Positions 22,699-33,599 of a DNA stretch of 64,000 nt are shown one piece after another; position 1 is the stretch's first letter, and each line of letters opens with the position of its first letter. This stretch comes from Xanthoparmelia taractica. Lineage: Eukaryota > Ascomycota > Lecanoromycetes > Lecanorales > Parmeliaceae. Where the stretch lies: positions 62,001-126,000 of the forward strand of contig JANQBS010000089.1 in NCBI GenBank assembly GCA_033085395.1, given 5' to 3'. The notes beneath the pieces are model-generated. The model had not been told where the DNA came from. It made no database searches and saw only the letters and a program-made list of their open reading frames with translations. A program made the translations under genes and the position numbers.

Positions 22699-25253
22699 AT
22701 GCCTCGACCGAAGAAGCCAGGAAGCGCCGAGCCCAAGAAGCGGAGTCGCCATGGTTGTTGGTAAGCGTGGAAGAGAGTTACAGTCCACCTACCTGTGCTG
22801 AACACGACAGGCCCTGCAAGAATCGAAAGATCAAGTGTGGCGAAGAAAGACCAAAATGTGACAACTGTGAACGTCAGGGTGAGACGTGTGATTACAGCAT
22901 CCGCCTCAACTGGGAAGGAAGGACAAAGAGGAAAGGAAGCAATGAAACCCAAGCCTCCTTCAGTGCAGCTTCTCCCCCGACCAAGCTGCATCGTTCGTCC
23001 AGCTCTCAAGATACCGTCCTCACCGCCTCCACCATCAGAGAAGTCAGTCCGAATCCAACGACGGGCTTTATGCCCACACCATATCCCAGTGCAAACTACA
23101 CGGGCTTGTATCCTGCCCAGTCGTCTTCCTATAGGGATCATATCTCAACCGCACAACTCAGCCGCATTCGAGATCAAACTGCCGGCCCATATCCATCTCC
23201 GGCCGACTCCAGCATGGAAAGCCCTCCTCTCCCGGACACTCCAAACCCACCCTATACCGGCCATTATCATTCCTTCTCGAATCCTGGCATGCCTCCCCCA
23301 TTCCATAGCCCACAACTCTCGTTCACCAACCATATCAATCAGCATGAAAGTCCCGGTGCAGCTTTTGCAGATCATAGACCCAAGAAGTTACGTCTCAGCC
23401 CTTCCATAGATGCACAAGACCTCCATCTAAAGAATTTGTCCTTCCCGCCAAACAACTTCGCCGCAGCGAGACAGATGAAGATAGGCCCCATGATATCTCC
23501 GCAGTCCTCGCGATACCAGTCGTCGAGTCCATCCAACGGAAGTGTGCGGGTACCTTCTACACCAGCAACTTCGTCTGGGGGTTCTGAAGACATCCATCAG
23601 TCAATAATGGGACCCTCGCCGCAGCAGCTACAAGATTCCAACGACTTCCGCCGCTTGTCTGTGAAGTCTTTACTCTCGGAAGACTCGCCGGCCGACTCAG
23701 GGAATGGCAATGACAATGGATTTCCCGGGAAACTGAACACCAGTCCCTTCAACTATCAGAAGACAACTTATGGTATTGATCGTGGTTTCCCGGATCTCGA
23801 CCTACCCCACAACAATGACATGATAGCACTGAATGGTGTGACACCGACCATGGCCACGGTCGAAATTGACAGGCATGATGCTGATCTCAGCAATGAAGAT
23901 TTGTATTCGGAATTCGGGTTTGGTCTAAACGCATGCGAGGGGTTCAATGAAGGTTCGGGCTATTACGCCAGCCCAGTCACGGTCAGCATCTCCAGGTCCC
24001 TGGAACCATTACCGCCAACGCTTCAAGAAAATCCAATGAACCTACTCTACTTTCACCATTTCGTCAACCACACGGCGAGGATGCTCGTTCCGCATGACTG
24101 CTCGGAGAATCCATTCAAGAGCATCCTGCCTCAGAGTGCGTACTGTGGCAACCCTAACTGAGCTCACTAGCTGACAGTGCACACAGTGGCTCTATATGAC
24201 ACGAATCTCCTTAATCTAATATTAACATACTCCGCTAGCCATCGCTCGCGCTTGCTCAATTATCCTGAACCAGCCAACAGGATTGCTCTTTGGGTTCAAG
24301 ATGTCTTCCCCGCTCTTCGACGTACTCTGAGCGACCCTACCCGTCAAATATCCAACAGCAATCTTGCAACGGCTATTCTGCTAGCATCGCTCGAGATCGT
24401 GAACCCAAGCACCTTCGAAGTCAAAGTCCCCTGGCAGCAGCACCTCCACATTGCCCGGCAGATGATCTTGGCTCGAGGCGGTGCCAACTCCGTCCATCGT
24501 AAGGACAAGGTCTCTTATTTCCTTACCCGATGGTTCGCCTACCTGGACGTCATGGGTAGTCTGAGTGGTGGAAGGAATGACCGACCTCTGTTCAGCGGCG
24601 ACTACTGGGCGACCGATATCTCGGAGCACGATCAAGATTACCAAATCGATTGCTTACTCGGCTTTACGAGTCGTTGTGTGTCCATCCTTGCTAAGATCGC
24701 TGACCTAGCTCGAAAGTGTGAAAATGAGCGCATAGATCCAGCTGGCAATATCAGAGAGGACTGGCAGCCATCATTGGAGGTTAGGGAAGAGGCGGAGAGA
24801 TTAAAAAGTGATCTGATGGAGGCCCGGATGCACAGATACCAGGGTTGTCCACATCGACGAGCGAGTACGCAGATTGAGGATAATTCTTATAATCTCGAGC
24901 TTGTCACCACCAACGAAGCATTCCATCACGCCGGTCTGATCCATGTGAACCGGAGAGTCCTAGGCAAATCGTCTATGGACCCAGAGGTACAATTCGCCGT
25001 CCGCGAGATCGTCAGTGCGTTGTACAAGGTGCGAAAAGGTGGCACTGCCGAAGGCTGCCTGCTGTTTCCAATGTTCACGGCCGGCTGCGACGCTCAGGAA
25101 CCGGAGCAGCGCGAGAGGATCATGGAGAGGCTAAAGAGGATGGAAGGACTAGGTATGAGCCATGTGAGGAAGGCAAGGGCTCTGATGGAGAGGGTTTGGC
25201 AGACTGGCCGGCCTTGGGAGACCTTGGTCACTGGGGAGGATTTCTTTGGATGA
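22699..25253 (+). CDS. Zn2Cys6 fungal transcription factor
   Basis: Sequence-specific nuclear regulator. Three exons: 22699-22760, 22811-24135 and 24187-25253, giving 817 aa. Joining exon 1 and exon 2 creates the binuclear zinc cluster with the canonical CX2CX6CX6CX2CX6C spacing (Cys20, 23, 30, 37, 40 and 47); neither exon alone has all six cysteines. A basic stretch precedes it. A long Ser/Pro-rich region follows, then a C-terminal regulatory domain that resembles Fungal_trans_2 (LNLILTYSASHRSRLL, then LTRWFAYLDVMGSLSGG). The second intron is 51 nt with a CTAAC branch site. An alternative acceptor nine bases earlier (24177) is also in frame and would add three residues. Target genes are unknown; no obvious cluster surrounds it. 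Confidence 0.93.
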
Positions 25254-28200
25254 CCTACTTTTGCATCTATTGCATGATGATTTGGACGAGGACACGATAC
25301 GACATACATATTGGCAAGCTGTATCATCATGACTGACGGACTTTAGGAATAGCGAGGCGTTGCTTAACATGATGGTAGCGCGCAGATACCCAGATTTCAA
25401 CCATGGTTAATATCAAGCGGATTCATTTAATGAGCTATACCTTGTGTTATGGAAGTGGTTTTGGCATAACCCGCGTGGGACCAAAGCTCTGTGGTTGCCC
25501 TACTTACCAATCCATCTGCTCTACTGCCAGGAACTTGTCCATCTCGATGGCCCAATTCTACCAACGGGTTTCCACGAGATTAACAACCCGCATCGGACAT
25601 CACAGCTTGTCTCACCTCCTGACAGCATATCAGTGGCACACGTATATAGAGAAACTAACCTTTTACAACTTAGACATGGAGCAAAGCTCGAGAACCCAGA
25701 CGACCATCTAACATATCATACTACTCAATATCGGTACGTTGTCAACCATGTACTTTAGCCTTTACTGACCAAGTCTCTCCATCGCGGCCATCGCCTCTTT
25801 ACCAGCCGCACTCTTAACCACGGATGTATTTATCTGGATTTCATCCAACCGGCTCTCTACACGCCCTCGTCACTATCTCAGCCCGCAAACCCGCGTCAAA
25901 ACCCCACGTACCCTTTCGTCCCTCACAGGGCGCACGCTCCATAGCAACTTCAGTACGTGCCCTTCTTCTTAGCACACCTCCTTGCTCCTGCACCCCACCC
26001 TACTCTACCACCCTTTCCTTTCCCCTCCCTTCCCATATCTATGATGAGAAAAACGTCAGTCTTTTACCCTGATGCTGTTCACTGTTTGGTGAAAGCTATA
26101 TGAGGGTCTTTATATATGTTTTAATTCCTGAGATTCTTTGGGACTTTTGTTTGGGGTGACTTTATTGGTGTGGGTTTGGGGGAGTAAGTACTTTTGCTGA
26201 TTTTGAAGGGGAGGGTTTAGGTTCAAGGGGTGAGGGGTAGGGATAGGGGAGGGAGGGATGAGGGACAGGTTGGCGTGGTGAGGGGGAGGAGGGAGGACTG
26301 GTTGGCGGTGATATGGATTCGAGTGAATTATTGTGTCTGTGCGGCTTGTGGAAAAGAGAAGAGAGCAAGAGAGGCGCTATGGGACTAGGTATCCGCCATT
26401 CTATGTATCCTATAATGCGGCTCATCGTCGCAGCATAATAACGTCTGGGCATCAAGGCGGGATTGAAGAAAACATTCATATCGTTCAGTACAGACAGCCA
26501 CCCCCCCTCTTCCCCCCCCAAGTGCCGACTCCTGCACATACATAATCCCCACTCGAATAGCTACTGCTTACTCTCACTTTCGCTAACCTCACACCTGTCA
26601 ACTAGTATAAATACAGACGCACTACGATCCAACAGCCCTCTTTCTCTCTCCCTCAACTACCCCCATACTCCCATTCCCTTCCTTCCTTCCCTTCCTTCTT
26701 TCCGCCGCTCACGTCCATTTCATTCCACTCACACAGAACCTTCCCCCTCCCCACTTTTCTCCAACATCCCCCCACCCCCCAACCCCAAGGACGAACTCCG
26801 CTTCCTTCCGCACACCTCACTTTACCCCTCCCTAGTTCCCCTCTCTTTCCCTCCCTCAACCCCCCAGCCCCGTCTCTCGTTCCGATCCCGATCCCAATCA
26901 CGATCCCTACGCCAAAACCCCCTTCTACTTCCACCGCGACGATGCCTCTTACGACCCTACCCGTACGTACGTACACGCTCACCGATCACCGCTCACCGCT
27001 CACCGATCGACCCTCCGTGAACAACGACGCCGGGGAACAACGACGGATGGGCGATGGTGTTATGTTATGTTTTTGATGCTGGGTGCTGAGGGGAGGATTC
27101 GCGTGGGACGGTTGTACGAGTCCGGTGCGGTTTACGTTTTGTGGGTTATGTGGGATGGAGGTGTTGGAGTGCTGTACGGGTGTTGGTGGGTTGGGGGGTT
27201 AGGGGGGGGGGGGGGGGGGGTAACGTAAAGGAAGGAAGGGGCAAAGGGGGGTGGGCGAGTTTCTTTTTGTTTGGTTTCATCATTTCACGGGGGATAGTGG
27301 TTTGGGGATTTTGGGGTTTGGGGATTTGGTTTTCGTTTGATTTAGTGGTTTGGTGGTTCGCTCTGTATAGGGAGGGGGAATACTGTGACTGTGACTGTGA
27401 CGACGGCTGACGAAATTAACATTTTGTCCGTTCGGTTGGCTCGACACAGTCTAGTCTGATTTGACGCCAGTCCGACGCCTGGTTTTCTCGACGTGCGGGT
27501 GGGATGTTGGGGTGTGGAGTCATCAATCAGGCACGGTAGGATGGGAGCTTTTGATGGGGATTGAGGGGAAAGCGGGGATGAGTCTTTGGGTTTTGGTGTG
27601 GGTGTGGAGGCTGGGGGAGGGGGATGATGAAGATGGGGGAGAAAGTGCTTTCGGAAAGGAGATGGAGGCGGAGGATTTTGGTGGCTTGTGCAGGATGAGG
27701 ATGAGGTTCTTGGAAAATGCTGGGATGGAGGATGCAGGCGCCATCCATGGATGAGACTGGGCTTGGTGCCGAGTTTATCCATCCGCAGGAGAAGCCTAGG
27801 GTGGAGAGTAGGATGTAGGCTGTTGGCGTTATTGGCTCCCGGAAAGGGGCTGTTTCATGTAGATCTCATACTAGCAACAAGTCATATCAAGACAAGTATA
27901 GAAAAAGGAAGCAAGACTTCCGGAGAAACCCCGCTGCTGATACTGATTGATGCTCAGCTCTCGCATGGCCCATGGCCTTTGGCTCGGCTTGGGACGTGTA
28001 GTCCAAGCGCTCAAAGATGCACTGCTTATATGTAGTATAGTATCGCATACTTTGCACATGGTTTTTGGTACTTTCTTAGATAGAAGTGCAACCCGTCTAG
28101 GATGATATAAAAGGGTCTGTCGAATGGTCTTGCCCGTCCATACTTGTCTTATAATCTCATCCCATCAAGCCTAGCATCTTAGTCCAAAGTATTCGTGTGA

Positions 28201-28843
28201 TCCGAACTTCTAGACTGAGATAAGACCAGGGCGTGAGATCCGGATTATCCCATGAGCGGTATAGGAGACTTGCCTAGAGATGAAGGTTCTAGGTCGCCGC
28301 GTTGGGTGGGATCTGTTTTAGGAATAGCTGAGATTTAGTCCGTCCATGATATCAATGTAGGGATGGGCGAGACAGAGGAATAACGAACGGTCAAAGGGGA
28401 GAATGGCGGGGATATTAGTTTATTATACTGTATGAAGTGCATGTTGCATATAACAATCAAAAGAATGTGAGCGATTCGTAGAAGCGGGACCAACTTGTAC
28501 TGCTTGAAGAATTGCACATGCCACTGCTATCCCCGGTTCTATTGCCTGCTCTACCGCTTCACTAGATCTCGGCAACGCCTTTTCTCAAAGCTGGGATAGT
28601 TGCATTAGTCAAGATATGGACAAATTGACCTAAGAAGTTTTGAATGCTCAGACGCAGCGACTTAGGCATACGTGGGTGCTTGAACTGTGAAAGACTTCAT
28701 TTTGCCAAGAGCCAAGTTTTGCTATTCCCCAATTGGCTAGCTCGATATAACGTCTGTCTGAAGTCTAATCTTCTCGTCGTTCCGACCTCTGCAACTGGAG
28801 AAGAGAGCAAAGCTGTGATATGTCTTCTCAGTCCTAGTTTGCT
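25254..28843. other. Gene-poor low-complexity region
   Basis: About 3.6 kb with no gene I can defend. Many short ORFs exist, but they are low-complexity (poly-Pro/Ser or poly-Gly) and appear on both strands at once. From about 26,160 to 27,700 strand composition flips twice: G-rich, then C/T-rich (about 26,490-27,000), then strongly G-rich. A coding-like stretch on the plus strand near 26,885-26,975 reads DPYAKTPFYFHRDDASYDPT and is followed by a GTACGT donor-like site, so a small spliced gene is possible. Confidence 0.5.
27202..27220 (+). repeat. G19 homopolymer
   Basis: Nineteen consecutive G residues inside a wider G-rich tract. It may form a G-quadruplex and its exact length may be unreliable in the assembly. 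Confidence 0.9.
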
Positions 28844-30414
28844 TTGAATGACACCAGGACTACCATGGAGAAAGCGTCATTATTTGAACCTGGCCCCGGT
28901 GCTTCTGTTCAAGGAAACATGGCTGCAGCGAAACTTCTTGGAAAGAGGACCCATCAGATGCCCGGGAGGATGAACGTCTCCGAGCTATTCTTTCAAGTCC
29001 CCAAAGACTATGCGAATCCACAGAATGGCAGTCTACGCCTCTTTGCTAGAAGTGTTGACAGGTTCGAAAAGCCGGTAGATGCGAGTAAGAAAGAGGTCAA
29101 GCAACCTCCATGGTGTACGCATTACCACATCTGAACGGCCTAATGCACCATTTGACATGAGAATCTTCCAGTCCTATACCTCCAAGGTGGTCCAGGCATG
29201 TCATGTAAAAGTCCACAAAGCTACGCTGTAAGCCAATGAGAAACCACTGACATACCTGCAAAATCAGAACGTTATCTTGAAGAGACGCTGACTCCGGAAC
29301 GTGCAAGTGGACAAACATTGTCCTTGACAAGGGATATCAGATTCTCTTCCTCGATCAGCGCGGTACAGGATTAAGCAGTACCATTACAGCAAGGACACTG
29401 GCCACTGAAGGCGGACCCGCGAAGCAAGCCAATCTTCTTAAGAATTTCCGCGCTGACAGCATCATCAAGGATTGTGAGGCGATTCGCAAAACATTGACCG
29501 CAGACTTTCCGGAAGACAAGAAGAGATGGTCAATCTTGGGCCAAAGCTTCGGTGGCTTCTGCGCCGTGAACTACCTCTCCAGATTCCCCGAGGGGCTGCA
29601 GGAAGTCTTCACTGCTGGTGGTCTGCCTCCTCTTGTCCGAGATCCGTACCTGGTGTACCACAAGCTGTTCCGCAAGGTCAAGCAGAGGAACAGGGCTTAC
29701 TACCAGAAGTATTCCGAGGACATTCACCGTGTCAAGGATATAGTCCGATACATCCAAAAAGAAAACGTTAGGCTCCCCAGCGGCGGGAGGCTGTCTGTAC
29801 TGCGCTTACGTCAGCTCGGTATGTATTTTGGGTTCCACGGCTCAATCGATGGTGTACATGAGATGATTACGCGGTTTACCAGCGACTTGACCCAATTTGG
29901 CTTCTTCACCAGGCCCACCCTCGCGGCTTTTGATGCAATGATCCCGTTCGATACGATGCCACTGTACGCATTATTGCACGAGCCAATATACGCACAAGGA
30001 AAGGCGACAGCGTGGGCAGCAGACCGGTGTATGTTGCAATTCCCAGAGTTTACAAAGGTCGCCGTGGATGGTTTGGAGCCTATACTTCTCACAGGAGAGA
30101 TGGTGTTCCGAGACATGTTCAAAGACTTTGACGAGCTTCACGGTCTGCTGGAAACGGCGGATCATCTCGCAAACACGCAAGACTGGCCTGAGCTGTATGA
30201 TGAGGCGCAGCTTGCGAAGAATGAGGTCCCGCTGTACTCGGCTACGTATGTCGAGGATATGTATGTCGATTTCGACTTTGCAAGGGATACTGCGTCGAAG
30301 ATCAAGGGCTGTAAGAGTTTTGTGACGAATGTTTTGTACCATGATGCGCTGGTCCATAAGACGGATGAGTTGATGAAGCAACTGTTTGCGTTGAGGGAGG
30401 ATACGATTGATTAG
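28844..30414 (+). CDS. Proline iminopeptidase-like alpha/beta hydrolase (S33)
   Basis: Probable serine peptidase of family S33, which removes N-terminal proline in characterised members. Three exons: 28844-29114, 29172-29227 and 29308-30414, giving 477 aa. Splicing makes QPPWFLYLQGGPGM, then SPQSYAWTNIVLDKGYQ, then FLDQRGTGLS, the order expected for the family. QGGPG is the oxyanion motif and GQSFGGF (Ser at about 188) the nucleophile elbow. The catalytic His is probably in the C-terminal LYHDALVHK region; I cannot fix it. No signal peptide is seen, so it is probably cytosolic. Three in-frame ATGs (28844, 28865 and 28919) compete; the one at 28919 (AAACATGGC) has the best context and matches the usual MAxKLLGK start. 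Confidence 0.93.
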
Positions 30415-31679
30415 AGTGACGTATCATGAGAAGACTCGATGGACAAGGTATGACTTGGTGCGGCGACTTCTATGAGCCTTGGAGGCTTGTTCTGCAGAGA
30501 ATACTACCGCTCTGATGACCTATCCATGCTCCTTGCGCATGCGTCAAAAGCAATCCAAGATCATGGTTCAGATCCGAGGCTCTTGTTTAGTGCCACCAGG
30601 AAAAAAAATCCGGCGTAAGCAGATGACAAAGTGGCTGAGTTGAAAGTCGTCAGGTATGCGCTCATGATCGTATATATTAAGCATTGAGCGGTGACCTGCT
30701 TCCATCCAGGCATCGTCCGCATGCCCGTGCTACTACTAACCCACTTCCTTGCTCTGCCCTCAAGCCAACATCAACCTTCCTTTGATACGCAAATTACCTC
30801 AATAATGGCTGCAGCACCATGAAACCTTGAAAACGTCCCTATTACCGCTCCCAACAATTTGCATGGTGAAAGAAAAGATCCTATTCAACACCTCTTTCCC
30901 ATCACCGTCCAGTCACTTCTCAACTTCCCACAAAAGGAACGTTTTCTGAGTGACTGATATCCTTCCCTCACTCCCGTCAGTCAGCCAAAGCTTCACTTCC
31001 AGCACTTCGATTGGCACGCTGACGCTTTTGCTTTCCCTGTTGTGCAACTCCAAGCCCTTGACTATAACCCAGGCGAATTGGCCGGCCTGGTAATATCGCT
31101 TTTCTCTTAACAGTCTTCGATGTGGAAACAGCTCCCCTTTCAGTTGAAGCAAGATCAGGTACCTCTCCTCCACCGATACTGGGGAGGCTAGAAGCAACGA
31201 CACAACTTCTCAGAAGGAGGATTGAGTCCGAGAAAGCCATCGAAGAAAGCAGCGGGCTTCATACGGCACGGAGAGCAGCAGTTGGGCGGCTCTCTATTGC
31301 TATCTTCACTTCTGGCAAAGTCTTTATCGTCATCGCAGGGGAATTTAAATCGGTCGCAGGATGCCACCTTTTTTCAAAATGCGCCGATTTGGGAGAAGCA
31401 ACCATTTAAGGGTTGGGGGTTGGGGGGGGGGGCGTGTGAATGCGAGCGTCGGTCAAAAATGAAGGTTTTATGAGTCCGAGATTTTTGTACTAAAGGGCAA
31501 GAGAGGAGGATTATTGTACAAAATGGCGACTCGATTTATCATCCTACATCTCGCAATGAGCGGACCCTTCTTTATCTCCGAGAGCCCTCTCGCACCCGAA
31601 CCTGCATACCGTTGTTGAAACGGCGCCACCCCCCCCCCTTTGAACTCTTCCATAGCCAACCAGTCATGTCCGGATATAT
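30415..31679. other. Intergenic before the AT-rich island
   Basis: No gene recognised. Contains short G and C runs (near 31,425 and 31,630). Base composition is still normal here; the AT-rich shift begins after about 32,100. Confidence 0.6.
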
Positions 31680-32063
31680 CTAGGTACATCCAGTAAAACA
31701 GTCACTGAAGCAGACATCACCGCCCTCAAACGAGCTGCCGTCACCCCTGGCAAGAGACTTTAGACATCCCCTGGCTCTGAATTATTCTATCCGAGTAGTA
31801 TTAAAGAAGCCGGCATTGACACTGTAGTCGGACCAGCTGATGCAAATGCAATAATTCGAATCACCCTGCGACTGACACAAGCGGCGGGGAGCCTTGTCGT
31901 GTTTTATATTCAAGGTACAGCCCTTACCGGACAGGCAGGAGAGAACGCCGGCACAAGTGGCCCACTTTATCGCGTGGCTTCCAGCAACTTGGAAGAAGGA
32001 GCCATCACGTTTTTTGAGAGCGGTGGCATCGCCAGCCATGGTTGGCCAATAGAGCGTTGACAT
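31680..32063 (-). pseudogene. Broken cysteine-rich small secreted-protein gene
   Basis: On the minus strand a frame from 32063 reads through KKRDGSFFQVAGSHAIKWA, TCAGVLSCLSGKGC and WSDYSVNAGFF. It meets a TAA at 31784-31782, then continues in the same frame with SSFEGGDVCFSDCFTGC to a TAG at 31682-31680. The even cysteine pattern and the LKKR Kex2-like site suggest a processed secreted protein, but no signal peptide is present; upstream DNA turns AT-rich within 50 bp. The internal TAA would be CAA before one C-to-T change at CpA, which is the RIP change. I have a faint memory of similar fungal proteins ending in GGDVC..TGC but cannot name them. An upstream coding-like stretch in another frame (about 32,045-32,140) may be part of it. 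Confidence 0.55.
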
Positions 32064-32109
32064 CCGCAGTCATGTCTGGCTCGTTGGCGTCGAACGGCTT
32101 CGTGTAGGC

Positions 32110-32332
32110 TACCTCGATTATTCTTATAGCCCTATTCTTGGCGCTAGTGCCAGACGCTAAGTTAAGATTGACGAGCTACGATTAAATAATGATATTATAA
32201 TCGACGTATTAAATATAAATATCGAATAAACTTAGATTATTCTTAATATTAAGAAAATTATCTAAGACGATATATTCAATAATAAAGTTACTAATATTAA
32301 TTAATTAAGTAGTATCGCTTAATATTTATAGA
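32110..32332. repeat. AT-rich RIP-like DNA, left flank
   Basis: Strongly AT-rich, TpA-rich and CpA-poor sequence outside the LTR element. It looks like an older mutated repeat that the retrotransposon entered. No ends or coding remnant recognised. Confidence 0.5.
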
Positions 32333-32337
32333 AAACT
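32333..32337. repeat. Target-site duplication, left copy
   Basis: AAACT directly before the left LTR, identical to the five bases after the right LTR (39327-39331). Five-base duplications are typical of Ty3/gypsy integration. Confidence 0.9.
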
Positions 32338-32500
32338 TGTCATGGAAATAGTCTTGGGATTAATGGTTGAAAAGGTTATTGAATTCTAAGGGCCGCAGTG
32401 GCGGAGATCTATTGGGAAAGCTAATACAAATTTAGCCTAGCTTGCTCGATCCTTCCTCAATCTTTCCGAAATGCCTTTAACATATAGAAATATCGTGACA
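32338..32500 (-). repeat. Left LTR (3' LTR of the element), 163 bp
   Basis: Starts TGTCATGGAAATAGTC and ends TATCGTGACA. It matches the right LTR except for RIP-type transitions and a 45-nt extra block (about 32,436-32,480) absent from the other copy. Confidence 0.93.
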
Positions 32501-33599
32501 ATATCTCACAACAATAAGAAAAAACAAGCGACCTCGTTTGCTTAGATATCGCTACTTTGTTAATTATCAGCGAATTCATATTAGCGGCAAACTTACTAGA
32601 AAGCTGATAGTAGTAAGATTAAATAAAGTATATAGTGTAGAAGTAGTTAGAATACCACAACAACAACAACACAATCATTAATTGATATCTCCCTTTATCA
32701 ATCATATAAACGCTATCGAGTAGAGGAGAATAATTCTCGATTAGTAATACTCGTTGAGTCGCTTAAATACAGCGGTGAGATGAATAGATATGATGTGAGT
32801 ATCATAAGAATAAGATATAGTCAAACAGCATTAGCAGTAGCTATTGTATCCTTATACTATTGTACTAAGTCATCGGAGTTGGTGAGATCTCTGGCGTTAT
32901 ATCATTGGTTATATTCAGGCCCGTATCCCAATCATCTAATAAGATACTATATAACAAAGCCTCTATCTTTTCGGATAATTCGCTTATTAAGAATTCGCTC
33001 TACTTCCCAGGACTTGTACTTATTAGTATCCCCTTCCACATATATACTATCTAACTAGTCAGAGATAGGATGATTATACGAGTTAGAGCTAGGAGTAGGG
33101 GTAGGCTCTAGTTGGGCAATACTAAAAATCGAATATATATTTCAATGCCTTGGGATAGCTAATTTGTAGGCCTGTTTGCCGACTTTCTATAGTATTTCGA
33201 ATGGACCGATATACTGCTGAGATAGCTTGATGGTGATGGCAGTAGTGGTAGAGATGAAATAGTCTTTGTGCAGTCGTAAATAAGCTTAATCGCTTCGCTT
33301 GAGAAATATTAATTGGTGCTTTCTGTTATAGTGATATTTTTGATTTGTCTGAGTAAATAAGATAGTATTAGCTATTTAAATGCGGGTAGCGATAGGCTGA
33401 GAAAGAGATATAGTAATTTCTCTAAGCAGATCAAGTGGCCTATTAAGTTAAAATTCGTAAGTTAGTTCGTTAAGAGTTTTGTTATTAATTATAGTTAAGA
33501 TCGAGTTATTGAGTAGAGCTTGTATTCGCGGGAGAACTAACGGCTAGAGAGCGGAATTCTACATGATATATAGATAGAATCGTAGTACTATCTCTGCTA

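Noticed and set aside
25403..25758. Overlapping 102- and 104-codon frames downstream of the Zn2Cys6 gene
   Set aside because: Both frames read equally poorly; no family features or splice context.
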